Source of the DNA: Streptomyces sp. Y2F8-2 | GTDB lineage: Bacteria; Actinomycetota; Actinomycetes; Streptomycetales; Streptomycetaceae | Reading direction: 5' to 3' | Assembly (NCBI RefSeq): GCF_014905555.1 | Contig: NZ_BNGS01000006.1 | Location: forward strand, 1-64,000 | DNA length: 64,000 nucleotides | Shown here: in pieces, positions 25,442-32,697 of the stretch | Layout: each line of letters begins with the position of its first letter | How positions within the stretch are numbered: the first letter of the stretch is position 1 | Position numbers and translations under genes: made by a program | The notes under the pieces: generated by a model | Database searches by the model: none | Told to the model about the DNA's origin: nothing | Seen by the model: the letters and a program-made list of their open reading frames with translations, nothing else

Positions 25442-26428
25442 TCAGGACGACCCGCCGACCGGGTCGACGTCGAGCGCAAGGCTCTGACCGGGGAGGATGA
25501 GGTTCGGGTCGGCACCGACCGTCTGCTTGTTCACCTCGTACAGCGCCGCCCATCCGCCGCTGAGGTCAAGGGAGTCGGCGATGGACGACAGATTGTCCCC
25601 GGGGCGAACGGTGTACGAGCCGTCGACGGCGTCGCGCGCGTCCGCGGTGCCGCGTGAGGCGTGCCGGCCGGACACGTCCGACGTACGGCCGTCCGCGGCA
25701 CTCTCGTCGGCGTTGTCGCCGCGATGACGACCGGCACCCGAGGTCTCGGTCGAACTCGTCCCCGACGAGGCATCGTTCTGTGCCGACTTGTCCGACTCAC
25801 TGCTCTTCGTCGTGGCCGTCGGCGCACTACCGGACTGCTGTGCGCTCTCGGCGGTGCCGGCGGTCGACGCCCCGGACGAGGGGGAGGACGAGGAGGGCGA
25901 AGCAGATGAAGAGGGCAAAGAGGGCGACGGAGTGGTCGACGCGGACGATCCAGACGAGTCGGACAGGCCGGAGTCCAGGCCGGAATCGGAGGAGGATCCG
26001 CCGCCGGACGACGAGTCCCCGGCGACACCCGTGTCGACGTCGGCGGAGCCGGAGTCCTTGCTCAGACCGTTCAGCAGGCCGCAGGTGCCCCAGACCCCGA
26101 CACCCCGGGCCGCCAGGACCTTCTCGGCGACGGCGATCTGCTGCGAACGGCTCGCCTGGTCGGGGCTCGGCGCGTAGTCGAGACCGCCGTGCTTGTCCCA
26201 GTCGTCCTGCGTCAACTGCAGCCCGCCGAAGCGGCCGTTGCCGGTGTCCGCGCTCCATGAGCCGCCGCTGACGCACTCCGCGACCTGGTCCCAGGTGGTG
26301 CCGGTGGCCGCGCTCGCGCCGGTGGCGCCGAGCAGCGGGATCGCGATCGCTGATCCGGTCACCCCTGCCGCGACGAGGAGAGCCGGAGCCTGACGGGGGC
26401 GACGGTGACGACCGTTCCCGGAGAGCAT
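25442..26428 (-). CDS. Second Rpf-LysM cell-wall hydrolase
   Basis: A 328-residue secreted paralogue of the preceding RpfA. The start MLSGNGRHRRPRQ resembles that of RpfA. The signal sequence ends near GATGASA, followed by the Rpf domain GTTWDQVAECVSGGSW, in which Val replaces the residue before Ser-Gly-Gly. FGGLQLTQDDW follows. About 110 residues of Ser/Thr/Asp-rich low complexity then lead to a LysM (YTVRPGDNLSSIADSLDL to PNLILPGQSLAL). The catalytic position that is ESGG in RpfA is VSGG here (CVSGG versus CESGG), so lytic activity may be altered. The ATG at 26428 has AAAGG upstream. No riboswitch motif is seen before it. Confidence 0.9.
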   Translation of the reverse strand: MLSGNGRHRRPRQAPALLVAAGVTGSAIAIPLLGATGASAATGTTWDQVAECVSGGSWSADTGNGRFGGLQLTQDDWDKHGGLDYAPSPDQASRSQQIAVAEKVLAARGVGVWGTCGLLNGLSKDSGSADVDTGVAGDSSSGGGSSSDSGLDSGLSDSSGSSASTTPSPSLPSSSASPSSSSPSSGASTAGTAESAQQSGSAPTATTKSSESDKSAQNDASSGTSSTETSGAGRHRGDNADESAADGRTSDVSGRHASRGTADARDAVDGSYTVRPGDNLSSIADSLDLSGGWAALYEVNKQTVGADPNLILPGQSLALDVDPVGGSS

Positions 26429-26609
26429 GCGGTTGCCTTTCACACGACAGCATCGACCTACGCGACGGCCGTGGCGTGCGGACCGCCGCGTTGCTGCGTG
26501 AACGTATCGGCACTAGATCGCTTGTCACAAGTTAATGCAGCGTAGATCACGTGAAGATCACAGAGGTGAGATCCTGTCACCTTCTTGTGACCATCGGCGT
26601 GTTCGCGTG

Positions 26610-27911
26610 TCATGTCTGGATTTCGGCGGGACGTTCGCGACCTTTCTCCGGTACCGGTGTGAACGCCACGGGCAGCGTGCGCAGGCCCCGCATGATGAGT
26701 CCGCCGCGCCAGCGCAACGCGGACGGGTCGACCGCGAGCCGCAGGTCCGGCAGGCGGGTCAGGAGCGTGGCGAGCGCCGTCTGTCCCTCCAGGCGGGCCA
26801 GGGGCGCGCCCAGGCAGTAGTGGATGCCGTGCCCGTACCCGAGGTGCTGGTTGTCGCGGCGGGAGAGGTCGAGGACGTCCGGGTCGGCGAACCGCGCCGG
26901 GTCCCGGTCCGCGGCGGCCAGGACCACCAGGACGGGGTCGCCGGGGGCGATGTGCTGCCCGCCGACGGTGAGCGGCCGGGTGGCGAACCGCCAGGTGGCC
27001 AGTTCCACCGGGCCGTCGTAGCGCAGCAGCTCCTCGACGCCCGTCTCGAGCAGGTCGCGTTCCCCGGCGGCGAGCGACCGCTGCAGACGCGCCCGCTGCC
27101 CGGGGTGCCCGAGGAGCGCGAACGTGCCGTTCCCGATGAGGTTGACAGTGGTCTCGAACCCGGCGAAGAGCAGGATGAAGGCCATCGCGGCGGCCTCGTT
27201 CTCGGTGAGGTGCTCGCCGTGGTCGGAGGCGCGGATGAGCCCGGAGATGAGGTCCTCGCCGGGGCCGGGCTCGGCGGGCAGCGCCTGGCGCTTGCGGTGG
27301 ATGAGGTCGGCGAGGTAGCCGCGCATCTTCTTCACGGACCGCGCGACGCCGCCTCGCGGTCCTCCCCCGTGGCGGATCATCATCCCGGCCCAGTCCCGGA
27401 AGTCGTCCTGGTCCTCGCGCGGGACGCCGAGCATGTCGCAGATGGCGTAGATGGGGAGCGGAAAGGCGAACTCGTGGATGAGGTCGGCCTCTCCCCTGCC
27501 CGCGAACCGGTCGATGAGCTGGTCGGTGAGTTCCTGGACCCGCGGCGCGAACTCCGCGACACGCCGGGGCGTGAAGGCCTTGGAGACCAGCCGGCGCAGC
27601 CGGGTGTGGTCCGGGGGGTCGATGTTGAGCAGATGGGTCATCAGCTCGGCCTTGCGCTCGCCGGGGATGCCGGTCTTGCCCTTGGCGTGCGCGGGCTCGT
27701 CGTGATGCGCCGGGTTCTTGCTCAGCCGCGGATCGGCGAGCGCCTGCTTGGCATCCGCGTACCGGGTGACCAGCCAGGCCTCCACACCGCTCGGCAGCCT
27801 CGTCCGGTGCACGGGGGCGTGCTCACGCAGCCAGGCGTAGGCGGGGTACGGGTCGGCGGCGAACTCCCAGGTGAACAGTTCGGGCGCCGGGGAGGCGGTC
27901 TGGCCGTTCAC
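26610..27911 (-). CDS. Cytochrome P450
   Basis: A 433-residue soluble bacterial P450 monooxygenase. The I-helix oxygen-activating motif is FAGFETT near residue 250. The K-helix ExxR and the meander precede the heme-binding loop GYGHGIHYCLGAPLAR, whose Cys (about 366) ligates iron. The N-terminal FTWEFAADPYPAYAWLREHAP is typical of Streptomyces CYP105/107-like enzymes. GTG start overlaps the mazG stop (GTGA), so it is translationally coupled to a housekeeping gene. No ferredoxin gene is nearby. Substrate unknown. Confidence 0.92.
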   Translation of the reverse strand: MNGQTASPAPELFTWEFAADPYPAYAWLREHAPVHRTRLPSGVEAWLVTRYADAKQALADPRLSKNPAHHDEPAHAKGKTGIPGERKAELMTHLLNIDPPDHTRLRRLVSKAFTPRRVAEFAPRVQELTDQLIDRFAGRGEADLIHEFAFPLPIYAICDMLGVPREDQDDFRDWAGMMIRHGGGPRGGVARSVKKMRGYLADLIHRKRQALPAEPGPGEDLISGLIRASDHGEHLTENEAAAMAFILLFAGFETTVNLIGNGTFALLGHPGQRARLQRSLAAGERDLLETGVEELLRYDGPVELATWRFATRPLTVGGQHIAPGDPVLVVLAAADRDPARFADPDVLDLSRRDNQHLGYGHGIHYCLGAPLARLEGQTALATLLTRLPDLRLAVDPSALRWRGGLIMRGLRTLPVAFTPVPEKGRERPAEIQT

Positions 27912-28915
27912 TGTTTCGAGCCCCCGCTCTCCACCTCCCGGATCGCGTCCCGGTACGCGCGTGCCGCCGCGCGCAGGGCCGCCTCCGGGTCCACGCCCTC
28001 CGCCTCCGCGCGCGCGGCCAGCGCCAGCAACTCGTAGCCGATGCCGTCGCCCTGTGGGAGCGGGACCTGTAGGCCCGCCGTGCGGACGCGCGAGTGCAGC
28101 TTCGCGGCGAGGGCGAGGCCCGGCTGGCCGAGCGGGATGCCCTCCGTCACCGACGTGCGCCGCTTCTCGACCGCCTTGGTCCGCAGCCAGTGCTCCTTGA
28201 CCTCCTCCGGTGTCGTCGCGGTCTCGTCCCCGAACACGTGCGGGTGGCGGTGGATCAGCTTGGCGACGATGCCGCCCGCCACGTCGTCGATGGAGAAGGG
28301 CGCCTGAGGGTGCTCCTCGGCTATCCGGGCGTGGAAGACGACCTGGAGCAGGACGTCGCCCAGCTCCTCCCGCAGCTCCTCGCGGTCGCCCGCCTCGATG
28401 GCCTCGACCAGTTCGTACGCCTCCTCGATGCCGTACTTGGCCAGGCCCAGATGGGTCTGCCGGGACGACCAGGGGCACTCGGCGCGGATGCGGTCCATGA
28501 CCTGCACCAGGTCCAGGAGACGGGCGCCCGGGAGGTCGTACGACGCGGGCAGCAGCTCCAGCTCCGGCATCTGGACACGGCCCGATCCGGCGAGGCGCGC
28601 TAGGCCGTCGGTCAGCGCGGGTTCGCCCTCACCCGTGGCGACGACGACCACCGTGCGGCCGCCGGCGCAGGCGTCGACCAGCTCCTGCGCGCTCGGAGCG
28701 GCCTCCTCGACCGCTACGCCCGCCTCGCGCAGATAGGGCAGCTGCGGGTGCGCGCCGTCCGCGCACAGGACCCGGTCGGCGGCGTGCAGTGCCTGCCAGG
28801 CGGGCCAGGACAGGAGACCGGGCGCGACCCGGTGGCTGGTGGTGAGCAGGACGATCCGGCCGGGCTCGGCGGTCGCCTCCGGTCCCGGGGCCGCTTCGAA
28901 GCTGGTTGCGTTCAC
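27908..28915 (-). CDS. mazG: MazG-family nucleoside triphosphate pyrophosphohydrolase
   Basis: About 335 residues. The C-terminal two thirds is a MazG domain that hydrolyses NTPs or dNTPs to monophosphate and pyrophosphate, a house-cleaning role. The magnesium-binding EExxE and ExxD motifs are in YGIEEAYELVEAIEAGD and REELREELGDVLLQ. CPWSSRQTHLGL opens the domain. The N-terminal ~110 residues resemble a degenerate tetrapyrrole-methylase-like fold, as in YabN-type fusions. The start is uncertain: the GTG at 28915 directly abuts a GGAGG, so a GTG or ATG up to 19 codons upstream is possible. Its upstream gap carries a 33-bp tandem repeat. Confidence 0.88.
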   Translation of the reverse strand: MNATSFEAAPGPEATAEPGRIVLLTTSHRVAPGLLSWPAWQALHAADRVLCADGAHPQLPYLREAGVAVEEAAPSAQELVDACAGGRTVVVVATGEGEPALTDGLARLAGSGRVQMPELELLPASYDLPGARLLDLVQVMDRIRAECPWSSRQTHLGLAKYGIEEAYELVEAIEAGDREELREELGDVLLQVVFHARIAEEHPQAPFSIDDVAGGIVAKLIHRHPHVFGDETATTPEEVKEHWLRTKAVEKRRTSVTEGIPLGQPGLALAAKLHSRVRTAGLQVPLPQGDGIGYELLALAARAEAEGVDPEAALRAAARAYRDAIREVESGGSKQ

Positions 28916-28948
28916 CCTCCGAACGTAACGCACGCCACGGACGGCCCC

Positions 28949-29031
28949 CGGAGTCATCCACAGGCATGGGCCCGTCGCCGCCGGAGTCATCCACAGGCAT
29001 GGGCCCGTCGCCGCCGGAGTCCTCCACAGGC
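28949..29031. repeat. 33-bp tandem repeat carrying DnaA-box-like 9-mers
   Basis: Two full copies and one partial copy of a 33-bp unit lie between mazG and the SurA-like lipoprotein gene. Each copy holds TCATCCACA (28954, 28987) or TCCTCCACA (29020), close to the Streptomyces DnaA box TTGTCCACA. The 33-bp period places the sites on about the same helical face. Confidence 0.75.
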
Positions 29032-29085
29032 CCGCAGCACCGCTCCCGGACGCCTACGTCCCGGCCCCGCTCCCGGACCGCCCGT

Positions 29086-29739
29086 CTACGCCGTCTGCTG
29101 CGCAGCCGCCGCCGTGACCTCCTTGACCCACGGGGTCTTCGCGTCCGCCAGGCTGCTCTTCTGCACGTCCCAGGTGCCGTAGCGGGGGTTGAGGTCGACG
29201 TGCAGTTCCCGGGACGCCTGCGACATGGCCTTCCAGAAAGCGGCCTTGCCCTCGGTCGTGCTCATGTCGGCGCCGAGCGCGGCGGCCAGCTTCTGCGCCT
29301 CGACCTCCGTGCGGAGGCTGTCGTCGAGGCGCTGGGGGGCCACCCCGTACTGCTGCAGCCACACGGTCTGCAGCTCCTTCGCGCCGCCCGCCTGCGCCTG
29401 GAGGCCCGCCCGCATCTGTTCGACGTCCCTGGCGGTGACGCTCACGCCCGCGTTCTTCGCGGCGCGGTCCAGGACCCTGTCCAGCACCAGGCTGTGCAGC
29501 GTGTCGCGGGTGAGGCTGCTGGTCTGGGCGACCGCCTGCTGGTATTGGGCGCCGTCCGTGGCGGCGGCGCGCTGCGCCGCGCGCACCTCGTCCACCCGGC
29601 TCTCCAGCTGCGCGACCGTGATCCGCTCACCTCCGACGACGGCCGCGGCACCCGGGTGCGCGGTGCCGCCGCACGCGGTGAGGAGAGGGGCCGCGACCAG
29701 GGCGGCACTGAGGGCGATCGCGGGGCGACGGCGGTGCAA
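29086..29739 (-). CDS. SurA N-domain-like lipoprotein (TTG start)
   Basis: A 217-residue secreted lipoprotein. The signal HRRRPAIALSAALVAAPLLT is followed by the lipobox ACGG, so Cys about 22 is lipidated. The mature part starts with the SurA/PrsA N-terminal chaperone pattern (VVGGERITVAQLESRVDEV) and long helices, but no parvulin isomerase domain is present. It probably acts as an extracytoplasmic chaperone. The start is a rare TTG at 29739: GGGAGG lies 5 nt upstream and the signal begins there, while ATG/GTG alternatives are far upstream and out of place. An 18-bp inverted repeat lies just before it. Confidence 0.82.
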   Translation of the reverse strand: MHRRRPAIALSAALVAAPLLTACGGTAHPGAAAVVGGERITVAQLESRVDEVRAAQRAAATDGAQYQQAVAQTSSLTRDTLHSLVLDRVLDRAAKNAGVSVTARDVEQMRAGLQAQAGGAKELQTVWLQQYGVAPQRLDDSLRTEVEAQKLAAALGADMSTTEGKAAFWKAMSQASRELHVDLNPRYGTWDVQKSSLADAKTPWVKEVTAAAAQQTA

Positions 29740-29761
29740 AATGACCTCCCAGGGTGGGGGA

Positions 29762-29779
29762 TTGTGCGACGGTGCACAA
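29762..29779. promoter_or_regulatory. TTGTGC...GCACAA inverted repeat
   Basis: Perfect 6-bp arms with a 6-bp spacer lie 23 nt upstream of the TTG start of the lipoprotein gene. The position suits an operator overlapping the promoter or leader. No regulator is adjacent. Confidence 0.45.
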
Positions 29780-29892
29780 GGTCTTGCGGTGATCGATGGT
29801 AAGGAGCGGACCGGCTCCGGCCAACCCATTCGACCAACGATTCACCGGCGCTTCGGGCACCGCCCGCCCCTGGTGAGCCCCCGTCCGGCCGC

Positions 29893-30528
29893 TCAGCCCC
29901 GTCCGTCCACCGCTCGCTCGACCGCCCCGGCCACGTCGGCACGCAGCTTGTCGCCGGTGTCGAGCCTGGTCACATTGGCATCGGCGGCCTCGCCGCCCCC
30001 GGTGCCGACGAGCACGAAGCCGACCTTCCGGTACCCCGGTGCCGTCTGCGCGGCGGCCGAGGTCTCGGCCCGCCCGACGGCGAGCACCACGTCGCAGGAG
30101 CGCTGAAGCAGACCGTTGAGGTACGGGCGCGCGTTGGCGGCGCTCTGCTCCCCGGTCACGGGGGCGTAGCTCACGCGCGCGTGCGTCTTGAGGGAGGCGT
30201 CCTGCATGCCCTGCCAGACCTCGGCGGCGGTCGTCCCCGCCGTGATGCCCTTGGCGTCGGTGAGCAGGCAGGCGTCGACGTCGTTGTAGTGCCTCGCCCG
30301 GGTGTCCGGGATCGGCGGCCGGTCGTCGTGCCGGAGGAGCAGCGTGCCGGCGACGACCACCGCGGCGACGACGGCCAGCGAGCCCGCCGTCAGCGCGATG
30401 GTGCGTCCGCGGAGCGAGCGCAGCCAGGTGACGGCGGCGCGCCCCACCGCGGCGAGCCGCCCTCCGGATCCCGCCTGCCCCGCATTCCCCGGGCGCGCCT
30501 GCGCCACCTGCCTGACCTTCTTGGCCAC
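29893..30528 (-). CDS. Membrane-anchored BMP-like protein (cassette copy A)
   Basis: A 211-residue protein with a basic head, one membrane helix (about residues 45-65, AGSLAVVAAVVVAGTLLL) and an extracytoplasmic domain. That domain begins RARHYNDVDACLLTDAKGI and contains EVWQGMQDAS and CDVVLAVGRAE. This is the pattern of the first lobe of BMP/PnrA-type substrate-binding proteins (ligand-binding fold for nucleosides or similar), but truncated to one lobe. A diverged paralogue is at 49063-49683; both follow a small membrane-protein gene. It has an ATG at 30528. Function unknown; ligand sensing at the membrane is plausible. Confidence 0.75.
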   Translation of the reverse strand: MAKKVRQVAQARPGNAGQAGSGGRLAAVGRAAVTWLRSLRGRTIALTAGSLAVVAAVVVAGTLLLRHDDRPPIPDTRARHYNDVDACLLTDAKGITAGTTAAEVWQGMQDASLKTHARVSYAPVTGEQSAANARPYLNGLLQRSCDVVLAVGRAETSAAAQTAPGYRKVGFVLVGTGGGEAADANVTRLDTGDKLRADVAGAVERAVDGRG

Positions 30529-30638
30529 CGGTTCCCCGCTCTCCTGCCGTACGTCGATGTCTGGTCCCCTGCCGTACGAGTGTCCGCTGTCCTGCCCCGT
30601 ACGTCTGTGTCAGCCGTCCTGCCCGCCGTACGTCTGGG

Positions 30639-30956
30639 TCAGCGGCCGCCGGGCCGTCGCGGCCAGACCTTCCAGGCGTGGATCGAGGCGCCGGCCATCG
30701 ACAGCAGGATCAGCAGGACGTCGAGCGCGAACAGCGGCCCGTGCGTGGTGTCCGGCGTCAGGTCCAGCTCGGCGACCCAGGCCGCGAGGACCGCGCTGAA
30801 CGCCACGAAGGCCCACCAGTCCGTCGCCCTGCGCCGCCGCAGGGCGAGCACGAGGGACGGCACGGGGCACAGCAGCCCCAGGCTGACGACGGGCAGTGCG
30901 GCGATGCCCGCCCGCACGGCGAACAGCCGGACTGCCGGTATGGCGACGACCTTCAT
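30639..30956 (-). CDS. Small four-helix membrane protein (cassette copy A)
   Basis: A 105-residue membrane protein with three to four hydrophobic segments: the first to about residue 30 (ending LLCPVPSLVLALRRRR), then WWAFVAFSAVLAAWVAEL, then LFALDVLLILLSMAGASI. It is a paralogue of the protein encoded at 49680-50024, sharing the SLGxLxxVPSLVLAxRR motif, the Asp-Trp after it and the THGPxxAxDxLLL segment. Unlike copy B, it is separated from its BMP-like partner by 110 bp of short CCGTACG-rich repeats. ATG at 30956 follows AGGGG. Function unknown. Confidence 0.72.
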   Translation of the reverse strand: MKVVAIPAVRLFAVRAGIAALPVVSLGLLCPVPSLVLALRRRRATDWWAFVAFSAVLAAWVAELDLTPDTTHGPLFALDVLLILLSMAGASIHAWKVWPRRPGGR

Positions 30957-30990
30957 GTACCACCCCTCGTGTCGTGGCTCGGCGGCCGGT

Positions 30991-31818
30991 TCAGCCGGTG
31001 ATGGCGACGGGCGCGTCCCAGGCGTCACGGTCCACGGTGATCGTGTAGCCGTTGCGCGTCTCCTTGCTGTTCACCATGTACTGGTGGGCGCGACTGTGGT
31101 TGGTGTACTGGGTGGAGCCCCACGGCCAGTCCGTGGTCGTGGTGTACTGCTTGTCCCACAGCGCGTACCAGAGGTTGCCCGGCAGGTCGGTCTTGTTGGT
31201 CGCGGTGGCGACGGCCTTGGCGCTGGAGCTGCTGAAGCCGTAGTACCCGGCGCGGTAGACCTTGGCGCGCAGCTGCTTGTCGAAGGCGCGGACGTACGTC
31301 AGCACGGCGTTGTTGCACGACGTGTTCGTGATGTCGTACGGCTCCATGTCGAGGTAGATGGGGCTGCCGGCCTTCATGCCCAGCGCGGACGCCTTGGCCA
31401 CCGCGTCGTTCGCGTCGCTCGTGCCCAGGGAGGCGGCGGTGGTGGCGGTGAGCTTCTCCGGGTTGGAGCCGCTCTGGCAGGGCGGTTGGGCGCCGACGTA
31501 GATCGGGATGAGCTTCCAGCCCATCGAGCTGACGGACTTCACCCAGGACGCGGTGAGGTTGGGCTGGCTGCAGCCGCGGTTCTTGCCACCGACGTAGACG
31601 GCGGCCGCCCCGTAGGCACCGGTGTTCCAGGCCTTCATCGCGGCCGTCGAGGGCGCGGTGCAGGTGTCGAAGGCGTGTCCGGTGTACGTCTTCTGGGCGG
31701 GCCAGGTCGTGGCCGCCATCGACGTCTGCGCCGCTATCCCGGCACCCGCGACGACGGCGGCACCCGCCACCGACCAGGTGATGTACCTGAACTTCTTCGA
31801 CTGCCGATGGCCGGCCAT
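30991..31818 (-). CDS. Secreted DUF1906 glycoside-hydrolase-like protein
   Basis: A 275-residue exported protein. The signal (SKKFRYITWSVAGAAVVAG to about residue 36, ending SMAATT) is followed by a DUF1906 (Rv2525c-like) TIM-barrel domain: GHAFDTCTAPSTAAMKAW, AAAVYVGGKNRGCSQ, LIPIYVGAQPPC, PIYLDMEPYD and YRAGYYGFSS. The acidic pair in DMEPYD matches the putative active site of this family, which is often secreted by the Tat route and thought to act on cell-wall polymers. A GTG two codons earlier is also possible. It lies upstream of the copy-A cassette with a 34-bp gap, perhaps co-transcribed. Confidence 0.85.
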   Translation of the reverse strand: MAGHRQSKKFRYITWSVAGAAVVAGAGIAAQTSMAATTWPAQKTYTGHAFDTCTAPSTAAMKAWNTGAYGAAAVYVGGKNRGCSQPNLTASWVKSVSSMGWKLIPIYVGAQPPCQSGSNPEKLTATTAASLGTSDANDAVAKASALGMKAGSPIYLDMEPYDITNTSCNNAVLTYVRAFDKQLRAKVYRAGYYGFSSSSAKAVATATNKTDLPGNLWYALWDKQYTTTTDWPWGSTQYTNHSRAHQYMVNSKETRNGYTITVDRDAWDAPVAITG

Positions 31819-32282
31819 CCCCACCCCAATTCACGACAGGCGGACGCGTGCGGCGTCCGCCGGAAAGTCTTCTGAGCCCCTGAAGCGACGCGGGTCCGGC
31901 ACGGCGACGTCTGTACGGATTTGCAGGGAAACGTCCGCAGGCACACGGGACTTGAGCGTCCGAAGCGGATCGCACCGTAACCGACGGCGCCCTTCCGCTT
32001 GGAAAACGGACCCCCTCGATCGCCACAAGATTATCCCAGGGAACAGCAAAAACACCGGCCACGGGGAACGGGGACCCTGCCCACTCCGTCGCTCCTGCCT
32101 GATGTGGCGGTCACGCGGGCCGCCCCAGGGCTGTGCGTGACCTGCACATGACCTGGCCGCATACGGTCCGTTCGGCGCGGCGCCCCCGCAGACGCTCTAG
32201 CCTTGCCCCCTGCGCTCTCCCCGCCTGTCTGCGCGGGAGAGCCGTGGGTTGTGGGTCGAGGGTCGGGGACTGGGGGGTTCGG
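31819..32282. other. Divergent promoter region, no gene
   Basis: This 464-bp gap separates the divergent DUF1906 and small membrane-protein genes. It contains an AT-richer stretch around 32020-32060 (CACAAGATTATCCCAGGG), likely promoter DNA. No hairpin, repeat or ORF with coding bias was found. Confidence 0.5.
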
Positions 32283-32645
32283 ATGGAAGGACGAGTGGAA
32301 GCCGGCTGGCTCCAGCGGATCGCCTGGGCGGTCCTGGTGTGGGGATCGCTGGGCCTGCTGGTGTGGGTGCCGTTCCTGTACGCGGCGATCCGCCGCAGGC
32401 GGCCGTCGGACTGGGGCGCCTTCGGGTCGTTCGTGCTGTACGAGTGCGTGACCCTGCCATGGGGGGCGGCCCGGGGAGAGGGGGCGGGCGACCCCGTCCT
32501 CGGCGCGGTCGTGATGTTGAGCCTGCTGACGGCGACGGGTCTGCTGCTGTTCGCCCTGTTCGACAGGCGGACGCCGCAGCGGGCGACGGTGCACGGGGCG
32601 ATGCCCGCGCCTCCACCGCCGCAACGGAACCCGTACATGCGGTAG
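32283..32645 (+). CDS. Small membrane protein, unknown function
   Basis: A 120-residue protein with three hydrophobic segments: WAVLVWGSLGLLVWVPFLYAA, a weaker SFVLYECVTLPWG, and LGAVVMLSLLTATGLLLFAL. A basic loop IRRRRPSD follows the first segment, similar in layout to the RR..DW loop of the cassette membrane proteins nearby (30639-30956 and 49680-50024), so it may be a distant relative. A Pro-rich tail ends NPYMR. The ATG at 32283 follows GGGGGG; a GTG four codons later is an alternative. It is the only plus-strand gene between 17 and 58 kb. Confidence 0.65.
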   Translation: MEGRVEAGWLQRIAWAVLVWGSLGLLVWVPFLYAAIRRRRPSDWGAFGSFVLYECVTLPWGAARGEGAGDPVLGAVVMLSLLTATGLLLFALFDRRTPQRATVHGAMPAPPPPQRNPYMR

Positions 32646-32697
32646 TCCGGTGCCGTAGGCCCGTACGAGTACCGTCCCGGCGCCCCCGCAGTGTCCC

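Noticed and set aside
28949..29031. The 33-bp repeat as an 11-residue coding repeat (period is a multiple of three).
   Set aside because: No start, stop and coding bias combination links it to a gene, and it is out of phase with mazG.
28949..29031. CRISPR array.
   Set aside because: Only three tandem copies without spacers, no cas genes in the window. No other repeat in the window has direct repeats with unique spacers.
30529..30638. CCGTACG-rich short repeats between the copy-A cassette genes as an attachment site.
   Set aside because: Copies are short and imperfect, with no integrase or second matching site.
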